From: Orientallactaga sibirica
Lineage: Eukaryota > Chordata > Mammalia > Rodentia > Dipodidae
Assembly: GCA_036365145.1 (NCBI GenBank)
Contig: JAEOAD010000026.1
Span: 5,232,001-5,296,000 of the forward strand
Direction of reading: 5' to 3'
DNA length: 64,000 nt
In this document: piece by piece, positions 1 to 10,275 of the stretch
Position numbering within the stretch: the first letter of the stretch is position 1
Layout: every line of letters begins with the position of its first letter
Program-made: the position numbers and the translations under genes
The notes under the pieces: model-generated
Seen by the model: only the letters and a program-made list of their open reading frames with translations
Told to the model about the DNA's origin: nothing
The model's database searches: none

Positions 1-1357
1 CACTCATTGGCAAAAATGCCTGCCCTATGCCCATCTGTATATATCTGAGATATAACTAAGCTTTTCAGGTGTTCTTTGTATGAAAGATAGGTTCTGTGAA
101 AAACTGGCTAGTTGAGCTTGCAACTCACAATCACACCAGTTAAGAAAACATCCTTCTTAGGTGTGCATCAGGAGTGATTTATGCATCTTTTCTATTTTTC
201 CATACAATATGAAGAAAAGTGCATGTAGTTAAGATGTAATAAAATTGATTGTTTTTTATCATTTGCTTTATCAGTATTGCTTCACCAAAATTCTTTAGGA
301 AACTAGTTGTCCAGTATGTAGTGGTCAAGTGTGAAGTATGGTGCCACTGCACTGGTTCATGCAACCTTTCTCCTTGCTTCTGTTCATGAACATACATGTA
401 AGCAAAGTATAAAAGGTTAATAATGTCTTTGTGAGAGCAAAAGTATTTTTATAATAATATTACCTGAAAAGGTTGAAAGATACCCTACCTACTTGATCCC
501 AGGACTTGCAAATGGGACTTCATGAATTGCTGGCCTAGGCAAACTTTAATGAAATGAGAATAAAATGGTCTTGAAAGTGCTCGCAAGTGCTTGCTTTTTA
601 AGACTGCAGCATAGACTTGTATAGTGATAGCAGGAAAATATATTATCTACTTTATACCATTCTTCTCCATATTCTTGGTATGCAAAATCACAAAGCTATA
701 CTGAAGCTCTTGTGAAAAAATAAAACATGTTCACATTTTCTTCCAGGAAGTCCCACTTCACCTTTACAAAAGCAGTGTCTCTCTAGGTCCTCCTTCTGTC
801 ATTCCATTTCTCAGGACACTCCTTCTACTGAGAAGCCATGAGTGGAGTCTAGTTCAAGCCCAGGCCAGTGGCTGGCCATGACCCGATCCTTGCTATGTAA
901 ATCTTCACTGAATGGCATGAGACTCCAACTTAGCAATTCATGGAATTGTAAGGTGAGCCCAGTTTCCCAGCCAATTATGACTCCATCTAAAGCTGTTGCC
1001 GGGCCATTAATATATTTTGCGCCTTGTCGTCTTTTATATCTTGCCAAACTCTGAGAGTCTACTGTATAGCTACTGGCAACAGGCCTCTGCCAAAACAGTC
1101 TATGAATGTATCATTTTACACCTCATTTTTACTTGTTTCCCCTTGAGGTGGCACCTTGCCTGTGTTTCTGTCTCCTACTCTTTTATCCACTTAAGAGAAT
1201 TATTCTTTTACCTTATTCTTGCATCATGGTCTTAGTGACTTTTGGCTTCTGTAGTGACTTACTTTGAAAGAAATGTTGAAGAATGAAAATGCTAATGTCT
1301 TCCTCTAGGGCCCTTCCTTTCTTAACTGCCAGTGGTTCTCCTCAGGCTTCTCTAATA
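1..1357. other. Unique intronic sequence
   Basis: No repeat family, splice-flanked coding segment or RNA gene is recognised. The sequence is AT-rich and its short open frames overlap on both strands without codon-like character. Confidence 0.4.
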
Positions 1358-1683
1358 GGCTGAATTCTATCCCCATGGGGTTTGTATGATGAAGTGCCAG
1401 CCCTCTGTCCTTCAGAATGTGACCTTATTTGGAGTGAGAGTCTTACAGAGGCAATCATGGTAACATGGAGGACTAGAGTGGTCCCAGTCCATTATGGCTG
1501 ATGCCTTTAGGGAGGGGGATTTGGACAGAGACTTAGGTGGGCATAGCACCAGGTGAAGATGGAGGCAGTGGGGCGGTGGTACACCTTCTCAAGTTGAGAA
1601 TCACCAGACACTGCCTGTAGCTGCTGACAGACCCTCCCCCTTGGCGTTCACAAGACCCTGCTGGTACTTGGACTTTAGATTTT
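1358..1683 (+). repeat. Ancient mammalian interspersed repeat, part 1
   Basis: Contains GGCTGAATTCTATCCCC and AATGTGACCTTATTTGGAG, phrases I remember from an old mammal-wide repeat (MaLR/LTR-like; exact family unsure). It is split by the tSINE at 1684-1906 and resumes at 1907. The duplicated TGGACTT(T)A on both sides marks that insertion. Confidence 0.5.
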
Positions 1684-1906
1684 TAAAAAATATTTTATTT
1701 TTATTTATTTATTTATTTGAGAGAGAGAGATACAGAAATAGGCAGAGAGAGAGAGAATGGGTGCACCAGGGCCTCCAGCCACTGAAAACGAACTCCAGAT
1801 ACATGCACACCCTTGTGCATCTAGCTTACGTGGGTCCTGGAGAGTCGACCTGGGTCCTTTGGCTTTGCAGGCAAGCACCTTAACCACTAAGCCATCTCTC
1901 CAGCCC
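1684..1906 (-). repeat. tRNA-derived SINE (tSINE), antisense, full length
   Basis: Read on the minus strand it begins GGCTGGAGAGATGGCTTAG. The pol III A box is TGGCTTAG-GG and the B box GGTCGACTC-like. Then come the conserved body and a TTTATTTATTT (AAATAAA) tail. The flanks share TGGACTT(T)A. It interrupts the ancient repeat. Confidence 0.85.
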
Positions 1907-1990
1907 TGGACTTAACATTTTTAAAATGCCTTCTAAACTGAGATTTCAGTGGTCTAAGCAACCCAGTTTGTAGTACTTGACTCCACCAGC
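1907..1990 (+). repeat. Ancient mammalian interspersed repeat, part 2
   Basis: Continues the element of 1358-1683. ACCCAGTTTGTAGTACTT is typical of the 3' end of that family as I remember it. Family name uncertain. Confidence 0.45.
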
Positions 1991-3734
1991 CCCAGGAAAG
2001 GACAGTTGGCTTAAGGCTGCTGCTGTTTCCCATGGCCCCGTGCTTCTGTTACTCACCTTGGCTCTTCCTTCAGTAGGTTACAATGTGGATGGTTTGTTTC
2101 CTAGGGTGACCTGTGCCCTGTACACGCTCACATTCATGAAGAGGGCAGTGTGTAAGATGGTCGTGTTCTGGAAGGATGGCTGGGGAATGTTAATGGGCCC
2201 CAAGACAAGTGACTACATGTGTCTGCTTCTATCCTTCTGCCCATACTCCTTCCCTATCCTAGCTAGAGATGTCGAAACCTGACTGGCCTCCACTTGCTCG
2301 CCTCTCCTGAGGACCAGAGAACCTTGAGCCAGCAGAGTGCTATCTGCCTATATTTTCTCCTAAGGGCTTTCTTCATGGTACCCTCCTGTGGGTTCCCAGC
2401 TGACCGCCTATTTGAACCACACAGCCAGGAAAGGCGGCCAAGAAAAGCGAGCTGCTGGAATGCTCAGCCCCGAAACATTACCCTGCGTGGTAGTTTGGGT
2501 CTTGCCAGGATGTCCTTGTAAAACTTTTATGAAGATGTTGTTGTACTTGCATGGGAGGTTGAAGATTGCTGTTAACCTTGTAAGTCCCCTGTCCCCCAGG
2601 AATGTGGGACTCTGAAGAAATGCTCTCGGCCCTCCCTTCTGGATGGGCACTCCACTGCAGCAGCTGCCTGCGCAGAAAGTTGAGCTGGATAGATGGATTA
2701 AGGGACATCAGCTAGGCCTTTGTTTAAAAATATTTAAAATATGTTTGAACCTCCCTTTATCAACAATGAACAGCTCCTTTCAGCAGAGAGAAGTTTTTCA
2801 TTTCCATGTTTTTTCACAATTTTGTTTGGTTCTTTTGTATATTAGTGACTTTGGGAAAATGTTCCCATTCATGTTTTTGAAATCCAAACACAAAAGGCAT
2901 TGCATAGCTACCTTCTGTTTCACTTAAAAAGAGCAGCTTACTGCTATGAAGAACATCATGTTTGTGAAGATCATCTCTGGTTTGAGTTAAATTTTTCTGG
3001 TGTGAATTCACATTGATGACTAAAAAATAAGGACCTGTTTGAGAATGTTCATACTTAAGATTTCTCTGAGTTTAGAATTGATGGATGTATATTAGTAATG
3101 AAAATGAGTTTTGAGAGGTCAAAGACATAACAAGAAGTTCTTGTGTTTGAGTTTGCTGATTGAGAGCCAGGAGTATTAACACAGATGAAGGCCTTGGTAA
3201 CAAGTATTTTGAATTAAATATCAGAATAAGGTTACGTTTTTCTAAAATAAGGTAGGCATGGTTTGTTTCTTTTTTCCCCTCCCTTTTTCTGGTGGTCACA
3301 GTGTACATTAGGTTTCTGCCCAACTTCAGATCTCCTGTGGGCATCTTGTCAGTGTTATTAGAAATCCGAGGTATTTCTGCATACATGCAGGAGGGGCTGG
3401 CTTGTTGCACAACTTCAGTGGCCCCATTCATCATAGAGTTCATATAATAGACTGGGACATTAAGAGTGCTGGGGAGGGGTGGCAGTGCACACAGGCATTA
3501 ACTGAAAAGGGCTGGTGGGTAGAGGTCCTTGCAACTTGGGTAAACTTATATGTAATTATTCTTAGAAATAGAAACTAGCCATACCCCTGGTATCCTGCCC
3601 TTAAGCCAGGTTGTTCATCTTAAGGATCATTTGGCCACTTCTAGGTATGGCTCTGCCCTACAGCCATAGGCCCAGTATGTGGGAGTGAGGCCACAGCCCA
3701 GGGGAGGTCAGTGTGGAGAATAATTAGCTGCCTC
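1991..3734. other. Unique intronic sequence
   Basis: Free of young SINEs. Longest frames are about 100-120 codons, overlap on both strands and lack splice-bounded coding signal. Nothing recognised. Confidence 0.4.
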
Positions 3735-3921
3735 TCTCTCTCTTTTAAAATACTTCATTTATTTATTTGAGAGAGAAAGCAGCAGAGAGAGAGAAAGAGT
3801 GGGCATGCCAGGGAATCCAGCCGCTGCAAATGAACTCCAGATGCATGTGCCTCCTTGTGCATCTGGCTTACACGGGTCCTTGCAGGGAAGCGCTTTAACT
3901 GTCAAGCCATCTTTCCAGCCC
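3735..3921 (-). repeat. tSINE, antisense
   Basis: T-rich tail at the left, then GAGAGAGAAAG, body and terminal CCAGCCC. An imperfect target duplication TAATTAG(C/T)TG flanks it at 3720 and 3922. Confidence 0.8.
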
Positions 3922-4081
3922 TAATTAGTTGTCTCTTAAGGATACCTTGTCACCTGAGGCCAACCCTGCAGTTGAGGGAAAGTGCACGCTCATGTCTTTT
4001 TTTTTTTTTTTTAAATACCTTTGTTCTTCTGCTCTTCAGTTAACTGGAGGCTAAAATCTGAGTGAGGAAGATGAAGATGAC

Positions 4082-4090
4082 TTTTTAAAT

Positions 4091-4133
<43 letters not shown>

Positions 4134-4330
4134 TTTGAGATGGGGCGGGAGACAGAGAGAGAGTGTCACCTTGAAAATGAGCATGCCAGGGCCTCTAGCC
4201 ACTGCAAACGAACTCCAGATGCCTGTATTACCATGTACATCTATCTGGCTTATGTGGGACCTGGAGAATCGAATCGGGGTCCTTAGGCTTTCCAGGCAAA
4301 CACCTTAACCGCTAAGCCATCTATCCAGCC
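4082..4330 (-). repeat. tSINE, antisense, expanded tail
   Basis: The tail is an unusually long TTTA tandem tract (about 4085-4137), then a standard body ending CTATCCAGCC. Flanking GAAGATGACTTTT and GAAGAGGGCTTTT look like a decayed target duplication. Confidence 0.8.
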
Positions 4331-4545
4331 TGAAGAGGGCTTTTAGTCAAATATTCTAGAATATTTCAAAAGTTTCAGGACTTTTGCTGAACTTTAGTGA
4401 TGGGTCACCATATTTCTCACCACCCAGTCATGTATCAGTTGTTAATCAGAGATTTAACTAATACCTAGGAATTTTATATTAGGTTGCATCTTGTACCTTT
4501 CTTATAGGCCAGAATTGATTGGGTATTGGCAGTTTCCTATGGCGG

Positions 4546-4672
4546 TACATGGAGGGGCTTTGTACTTTGGAAGAACAGGGACCTGAGATAGGTATACATG
4601 GAGGGGCTTTGCTCCCATTTTTTTTTTTATATATATTTTTTTATTTATTTGGAAGAACAGGGACCTGAGATA
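4546..4672 (+). repeat. Interleaved local duplications
   Basis: TACATGGAGGGGCTTTG occurs at 4546-4562 and 4595-4611. A 25-bp string beginning TTTGGAAGAACAGGG occurs at 4566-4590 and 4648-4672. The order A-B-A'-T-rich-B' suggests template-switching insertion. Confidence 0.8.
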
Positions 4673-4705
4673 ACTCCAGATACCTTGTGCTGGCTATCGT
4701 GGGCT
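4621..4705 (-). repeat. tSINE relic, disrupted
   Basis: T-rich tail TTTATTTATTT, then foreign sequence (4648-4672), then AACTCCAGATACCTTGTGCTGGC, which resembles the internal tSINE segment. The GAGA-rich part and the promoter half are missing. Confidence 0.45.
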
Positions 4706-4753
4706 GTAATGAACCTCACCTTTGGCTCCAGGCATTTTTATGTGACACTCCAG

Positions 4754-4890
4754 CCCTTGGCAGGTCACTCAACCTCAGTGTATTGTTCACTACTGTGAAA
4801 TGGGCAGGGCGGGATCCTCGGGCTGTTTTGAAGGTTAAATATGGCCAGTATAGAAAGTACTTGGAATAGGGTGGGCACAGTCAGTCAGTC
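4754..4890 (+). repeat. MIR-like ancient SINE fragment
   Basis: GGCAGGTCACTCAACCTCAG, GTGAAATGGGCAG and GAAGGTTAAATATG align by eye with the MIR order CAAGTCACTTAACCTC - GTAAAATGGG - GATTAAATGAG. Diverged, as expected for this age. Confidence 0.55.
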
Positions 4891-5116
4891 CTATGACCTT
4901 CATAGCTTCTGCCAAACCTGTGTGACACCTATGTAGTCATGGTCTTTAGTCCTCTCAGCTGCTGGAAGAACTGTGTCAAGAGCAGGGTGCCACTGTGGTT
5001 GAGTTTCTGGTGAAGGCTCTCTGCCTGGCTCACTGATGGCTGTCTTCTTGTATCCCAAGGGAGCGGAAAGAAACAGGGAGGCTCAAACTCTCTAGTGCCT
5101 CTTCTTGTAAACATAC

Positions 5117-5226
5117 TTGTCCTACCACAACGGCCTCATCCTCATGACTTCATCTAACCCCGATCACCTCTCCAGATCTTCTACAGGGTCACACTGGGGA
5201 TTAAGACTTTATCATAATAATTGTAA
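5117..5226 (-). repeat. Ancient LTR/MaLR-like fragment
   Basis: CTCATGACTTCATCTAA followed by CACACTGGGGATTAAGACTTT resembles the inner edge of an old mammal-wide element. The strand is assumed from remembered orientation. Family uncertain. Confidence 0.4.
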
Positions 5227-5227
5227 C

Positions 5228-5330
5228 AGGGGCTCAGGAGATGGCTCAGTGATTAAAGGTGCTTGCTTGCAAAGCCTGCAGGTCCAGGTTCAGTTCCCCA
5301 GCATCCATACAAAGCTGGATGCAAGATAAT
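5228..5330 (+). repeat. tSINE or related tRNA SINE, sense, 3' truncated
   Basis: GGCTCAGGAGATGGCTCAGTG (A box region) and GGTTCAGTTCCCC (B box) are clear. The 3' half with CT-tract and AATAAA tail is absent. Confidence 0.65.
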
Positions 5331-5390
5331 GCCTTCCCCTGGGATTCCTTTGCAGAGGCAGGTACACACCTCTGTGTCCCCCCCCAGAAA

Positions 5391-5660
5391 AAAAGTTTTA
5401 GGGGAGACATAAACCATAGAGGCATCATTTAATATTGTTTAAAAAGTGACAGTGAAAAATTGATGCAGTTTGCTTTGTCCATTCTTAGATGCTTTTTTGT
5501 TTTATATTTTCCTAATCTCTGAAACTGGAATATCTTACCCCATTTGATGATCTGGCTTAATTTTTTTTTTTTTTGTCTATTAAGAGATGTTACAGTTGAC
5601 AGTATCTTAATTTGGCAGAAAGTCATGTTGGTCTGATGTAATATTTTGTGTGTTTGTATG
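5391..5660. other. Unique intronic sequence
   Basis: AT-rich, contains a 14-T run near 5560. No feature recognised. Confidence 0.35.
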
Positions 5661-5767
5661 TGTATTTAATAGTCTTGCTATATATTTCAGACTGGCCTAG
5701 AACTCATGGTCCTCCTACCTCCACTTCCTGAGTACAGGGTAATAGGTCTGTACCACCATGTCTGGCA
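5661..5767 (-). repeat. Old B1-like monomer relic, antisense
   Basis: CTTGCTATATATTTCAGACTGGCC, CTCCTACCTCCACTTCCTGAGTACAGGGTAATAGG and CACCATGTCTGGC preserve the antisense B1 order with heavy divergence. Confidence 0.55.
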
Positions 5768-5862
5768 AAGGGATGCATGTGTATTTTGTTTGGTTTTGTA
5801 TGTGTCTGTGTGGTGTGTACACGTGCATGCCCATGTGTATGCAGAGGACAACCTTAAGCCGG

Positions 5863-5926
5863 CCTTCCTTCCTTCCTTCCTTCCTTCCTTCCTTCCTTCC
5901 TTCCTTCCTTCCTTCCTTCCTTCCTT
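5863..5926. repeat. (CCTT)n microsatellite
   Basis: About 16 uninterrupted CCTT units. They directly abut the T-rich tail of the next antisense SINE, so they probably grew from it. Confidence 0.95.
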
Positions 5927-6110
5927 TTTTTATTTGAGAGGGAGAGAGAGACAGAGGAAAGAGTCAGAGAAAAGAGAATGAGTAGGTATGCCACTGCAAA
6001 CTTCAAATGCATGTGCCACCTTGTGCATCTGGCTTACATGAGTTCTGGGGAGTCAAACCTGCATCCTTAGGCTTCTCAGGCAATTGCCTTAACAGCAGTC
6101 TCTCCAGCCC
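5927..6110 (-). repeat. tSINE, antisense
   Basis: TTTATTTGAGAGGGAGAG start, body shortened around 5985-5995 (the CCAGGGCCTC segment is missing), TCTCTCCAGCCC end. Confidence 0.75.
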
Positions 6111-6193
6111 TTATATGACTCTTAATACTGTATTTTTATAGTCAAATAAGAAGGCTTTATCTTCATTTTAGTGTTTAAAATTGATCTCCCAGG

Positions 6194-6256
6194 CTGAAGT
6201 ATAGATCAATACCTGCCTAGCATGCTCAAAGTTCTGTGTTCTGTCTCTAGCACCGA
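6194..6256 (+). repeat. ID-element relic
   Basis: CTGCCTAGCATGCTCAAAG followed by CTCTAGCACC matches the second half of a rodent ID element derived from tRNA-Ala; the first half is degraded. Confidence 0.4.
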
Positions 6257-6334
6257 GAAACAGCAATGAAAAAATAGGGCCCTGAGTTCCCTCCAAAACG
6301 AACCTAGTCCCTCATCTTACCTCATCTCTGGTAA

Positions 6335-6900
6335 TGGCATTCTTGACTCCTTATTCTCCCATCAACAAATCTCACTGATTCTGCCTTTTGCTATACTCAG
6401 AGTCCGGCCACTTCCTACTACCTAGACTGCTTCTACTCTGTTCCAAACCACCGTCACTTTCCCCTGGATTTTGCTAGGTCTCTGAACCAGCCTCTCTCAT
6501 GCCCTACTTCCCACCTTTGCCTCCCTCCCCCCCATCTCTTCAAGTACAGCAGCAGCCAGAGCGATTCGGTTAAGACATACGCCAGACCATGTTTCTGCTG
6601 GGCTCACAGTTCACCGCTGACTTCCCTGCTGACTTCCAAAGGCTTATAAAAGTCTCTGTGGTTTGGCCTGCTGTAACCTCCTCTCCCTTTTGTCCTCCCA
6701 CCTTCCCTTGCCCACTCTGTTCCACACACACTGTGCCAGACCTGCCTCAGGGGTTTTGCACTTGCTCTTGTCTCCTTGATGGAAACAGTTTTTATCCCCA
6801 TGCATGGTGCTCTCTTCTACTTCTCCTAAGTTTTTGTTTAAGTATTACCTGTTCAGTGTGTAAGTTTTATTTTGACGCAGTTCCCTTCCACCTCCGTTTC
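6335..6900 (+). repeat. L2-like LINE 3' fragment
   Basis: Landmarks in L2 order: CAGCAGCCAGAGCGATTCGG, GCCAGACCATGTTTCTGCTGGG, TTCCAAAGGCTT, GCCTCAGGGGTTTTGCACTTG, and a CTTCCCTTCCACC-like end. A 162-codon open frame starting at 6589 lies largely within it and needs no gene to explain it. Confidence 0.6.
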
Positions 6901-7339
6901 AAATCCAAATATAAAAAGAAAATTAGAGATGTAATTATGTTCAAAACCAAGGTAAGCATATCTATGGTGGGAGTGAGGATAGAAATACGAAGCAAAGGTA
7001 GATGCTGGGGCCACATCCCTGCCCTGTGCCGGATGCTTAGGAGCTCTCTCTGGAGGGACACTGAGACTGAACAGTAGCCTAGATCCAAACTCACTGCTAG
7101 GCTCCTCCAGCTTGGAAGGGAGGCCTCCATTTTCTGCTCAGATCAAACCTAGTGCAGAAGGAAGACAAAGATTAAACCTGCAGCCAACAACGAGGTCAGA
7201 GCCTCTTAGAGACATGGTTACTGAGCTCTGCCCGTTTCACTGTGTCCTGGGGTCCCTGTCTGCCCATGTAAGACCTGTTTTCAGCCTTAGGGGTCCTGGG
7301 AAAAAGAACACAGAACTGTTGGTAGAGATGGTGTGGCTG
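6901..7339. other. Unique intronic sequence
   Basis: Nothing recognised beyond the L2 edge. No splice-bounded coding segment found. Confidence 0.35.
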
Positions 7340-7640
7340 TCACCTTCCGATTGCCGGGACAAGACTTCTAACCAAAATAGCTTATGGAAGGAAAGGATTT
7401 ATTTCGGCTTGCTTTCCAGGGGAAGTTTCATCACAGCATGGAAGGCCTAGTGGAAGCAGGAAGCTGGCTGACATCATCACACACGGGCCAGCAAGGCTGG
7501 ATTATAAAATCCCAGGGCTGTCCCCAGCGACATACCTCCTCCAGCAAAGGTTTACCTCCCCTAAAGCTCCACCAGTTGAGGATTAACATGAGACTGTGGG
7601 AGACACTGTACATCCAAACACAGACAGTTGGTATGTGCAG
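7340..7640. repeat. Dispersed LTR/MaLR-like repeat, tentative
   Basis: AAGGATTTATTTCGGCTTGC, GGAAGCAGGAAGCTGGCTG and CTCCTCCAGCAAAGG are phrases I associate with an old interspersed family in rodents. No coding capacity. Boundaries and family uncertain. Confidence 0.35.
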
Positions 7641-7738
7641 AAAAGAACCTCTTGCATCCCCCAACTAGTTTTAGCTCCATGAGTTTGCCATTCTAAAACA
7701 CATGTGAGAAAGACTACTGCAAGAAAAGATAACAGGAT

Positions 7739-7812
7739 TTGGGGGTGTAGCTCAGTGGCAGAACATGTGCTTAACACACACAAAGCCCTAGATTTGATCC
7801 CCAGCACCCCAG
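7739..7812 (+). repeat. ID element
   Basis: GGGGGTGTAGCTCAGTGGCAG (A box) and TTTGATCCCCAGCACC (B box) show a tRNA-Ala-derived ID monomer. The A-rich tail is decayed. Confidence 0.7.
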
Positions 7813-7906
7813 AAAGGGAGTAAAGACATAACCAATACAGTCAAGGCCATCTACATAGTGAGACCTTATCTCAAGACCACCTAAATGAATACATTAAAAA
7901 TAGAGA

Positions 7907-8039
7907 TGGCAGCACTCGGAAGGCAGAGGTAGGAGGATTGCCGTGAGTTTGAGGCCACCCTGAGACTACATAGTTAATTCCAGGTCAGCCTGGACCAGAT
8001 TGAAACCCTACCTTGAAAAAAAAAAAAAAAAAAAAAAAA
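7907..8039 (+). repeat. B1 SINE, sense, 5' altered
   Basis: Starts near AGAGATGGCAGCACTCGG, so the usual GCCGGGCGTGGTGGC head is lost. The rest (GAGGCCACCCTGAGACTACA, CTACCTTG) and a 24-A tail are intact. Confidence 0.8.
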
Positions 8040-8053
8040 GAGAGAGAGAGATG

Positions 8054-8293
8054 AGGCTGGAGAGGTGGCTTAGTGGTTAAGGCGCCTGCCTGCTAAGCCT
8101 AAGAACCGGGTTTCAATCTCCAGGTCCCACGTTTAGCCAGATGCAAAGTGACGCAAGGGTGCAATGCCGCACTTGCCCACAAGGGGGCACACATCGTTCA
8201 CAGCAGCTGAGAGACTGCTGCCCATCTCTATCTGTCTCTCTCTCTCTCTGTCTGTCTCTTCTGTGTCTCTCTCCAAAAATAAAAACAAAAAAG
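8054..8293 (+). repeat. tSINE, sense, long subfamily
   Basis: GGCTGGAGAGGTGGCTTAG head. Carries the extra internal GACGCAAGGGTGCAATGCC segment that most copies lack, then a long TCTC tract and an AAAAACAAAAAA tail that served as target for the next SINE. Confidence 0.85.
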
Positions 8294-8295
8294 CT

Positions 8296-8338
<43 letters not shown>

Positions 8339-8503
8339 TTTGAGAGAGAGAGAGGTAGAGAAAGAAAGTGAGAGAGAAAGAGAATGGGCACTCAGGGCTT
8401 CTAGCCACTGCAAATGAATCTCATGCACCTCTGTGCATCTCTCTGGGTCCTGTGGGGTCTTTGGCTTTGCAGGCTCCTTAACTGTTAAGCCATCTTCCCA
8501 GCC
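8294..8503 (-). repeat. tSINE, antisense, inserted in the previous tail
   Basis: Long TTTA tail, shortened body, CTTCCCAGCCC end. AAAACAAAAAA is present on both sides (8283-8293 and 8505-8516), consistent with insertion in the A-rich tail of the sense copy. The pair is inverted head-out. Confidence 0.8.
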
Positions 8504-8551
8504 CAAAAACAAAAAAAAATTTTTAATAAAGAGATGAAAGAAGGAATTTTA

Positions 8552-8703
8552 ACAGTGCACACCTTTAATCCCAGCACTCGGGAGGAAGAGGTAGGAGGAT
8601 TGCTGTGAGTTTGAGGCCACCCTGAGACTACATAGTGAATTCCAGGTCAGCCTGGGCTAGAGCAAGACCTTACCTTGAACCCCAAAAAAAAAAAAAAAAA
8701 AAC
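8552..8703 (+). repeat. B1 SINE, sense
   Basis: CACACCTTTAATCCCAGCACTCGGG through CTTACCTTG plus an A tail. The 14-bp target duplication AAGAAGGAATTTTA is at 8538-8551 and 8704-8717. The right copy overlaps the start of the tandem duplication at 8715. Confidence 0.9.
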
Positions 8704-9728
8704 AAGAAGGAATTTTATCAATGAGAAGAATAGGAAGCACAGTGGGCATAAAGGAAACATTAGCTGGACATGGATGCAAAGAACATCATGCAAACGTGAA
8801 GTGCAAAGCAGTCGTCTCTGGCGTTAGATTTCCATGGCTGTATCTGACAGACATAATTGGTCCTTCACTGGGCTGAATGTGTTACAGATACTTGCATTTT
8901 CCTGCGTCTGATCATTGACTGTTCAAGGGGGTTCCTGAGGCCAGTTTCTCTTACCTGTAAACCACATGCATATGCTGGCTCACCTGGCTCACCTGTCACT
9001 GCTGGGGTCTCCTGTCTCTTCTCCTCTCTTGTTTCCTGGTTGCCTTTTACTCAAGCTCAGCCAAATAACTAGGAAGATAATGGAAATAGGAGCCGTTCTT
9101 AACTCTCGGGATAAAATACTCCTCTCTTTCATTAGCAGTGAATAAGGGACTATTTTAATCTCTGCAGTGGCAGGTTGGATAAGAGCTTGGGCTCACATGC
9201 TCTCAGCTCTGCTCCCTCTTTTAATTTTAATGTAAGTTTAATTTTCAGAAAATCATTGAACTTGTCTTGGCTTTCCCCTCTATAAGACATGGGTGTCTGC
9301 ATTAAGGTTGATTGAGAAGATCAGGTGAGTTAACACCTATAAAGTAGTGGAATGACACAAACTGGTGGGCACAGAGCAAACGTCTGCAGCTGTTAGGATG
9401 TCTGGTGTCTTCGCAGATGTGTCAAGCCTGGACTCAGGCTCTGGACGCCTAATGGGCACGTCTCTAATCTTAACAAGAGACTTACACTGCCAGCAGAGAT
9501 CTTTTCATGTGCATGACAAAACAAAGGATTCTGGCTGTGGTTGGAGGCTGACCCAGGAGTGTTGGTCAATTTAGGTCTATATGTGCCCATTGCTTGGGGT
9601 TCTGCTTGGCCCTTGTGACAGGCCCTGGAAAGAACCCTGTTCTCTTCACCTAAAGCTTGTTGCAGTCATGGACCCTCTTGCAAAGACAAAGCCAAGGCCT
9701 TCCTGCTTTGCTTGGTAAAGGTACAAGC

Positions 9729-9733
<5 letters not shown>

Positions 9734-9774
<41 letters not shown>

Positions 9775-9910
9775 TTTTCAAGGTAGGGTCTCACTCTAGC
9801 CAGGCTGACCTGGAATTCACTATGTAGTCTCAGGGTGGCCTCGAAATCACGGTAGTCCTACCTCTGCATCCTGAGTGCTGGGATTATAAGCATGCACCAC
9901 CATGCCCAGC
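9734..9910 (-). repeat. B1 SINE, antisense (unit 1, first of three)
   Basis: Roughly 40-T tail, then CTTTTTCAAGGTAGGGTCTC to CACCATGCCCAGC. Flanked by ACAAGCCC at 9723 and 9911. Confidence 0.9.
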
Positions 9911-9918
9911 ACAAGCCC

Positions 9919-10117
9919 CTTTAAAAAAATTTATTTATTTGAGAGAGCGAAAGAGGCAGACATAGAGTGTGGGCATGCCAGGCTCCTTGCCACTTAAAAT
10001 GAACTCTAGATGCATTTACCACTTAGTGCATCTGGCTTTATGCTGGCACTGGGGAATCGAACTTGTTCTTAGGCTTTGCAGGCAAGTGCCCTAACCACTG
10101 AGCAATCTCTCCAGCCC
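9919..10117 (-). repeat. tSINE, antisense (unit 1, second of three)
   Basis: Inserted in the T-run that follows the ACAAGCC repeat at 9911. The next ACAAGCC is at 10118. The B-box strand reads GAATCGAACTTG. Confidence 0.9.
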
Positions 10118-10125
10118 ACAAGCCA

Positions 10126-10275
10126 ATTTTTGGTTTTTCAAAGTAGGGTTTAGCTCTAGCCCAGGTTGACCTGGAATTTACCATGTATTATCATGGTGGC
10201 CTCAAACTCAAAGTGATCCTCCTACCTCTGCCTCCCAAGTGCTGGGATTAAAGGCTTGCGCTACCATGCCCAGCC
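10126..10275 (-). repeat. B1 SINE, antisense (unit 1, third of three)
   Basis: GGTTTTTCAAAGTAGGG through CATGCCCAGCC. Flanked by ACAAGCCAATTTT (10118) and ACAAAGCCACTTTT (10276), the same target re-used. Confidence 0.9.

Noticed and set aside
6589..7077. 162-codon plus-strand open frame
   Set aside because: Lies mostly in an L2-like LINE fragment in a non-coding part of that element.
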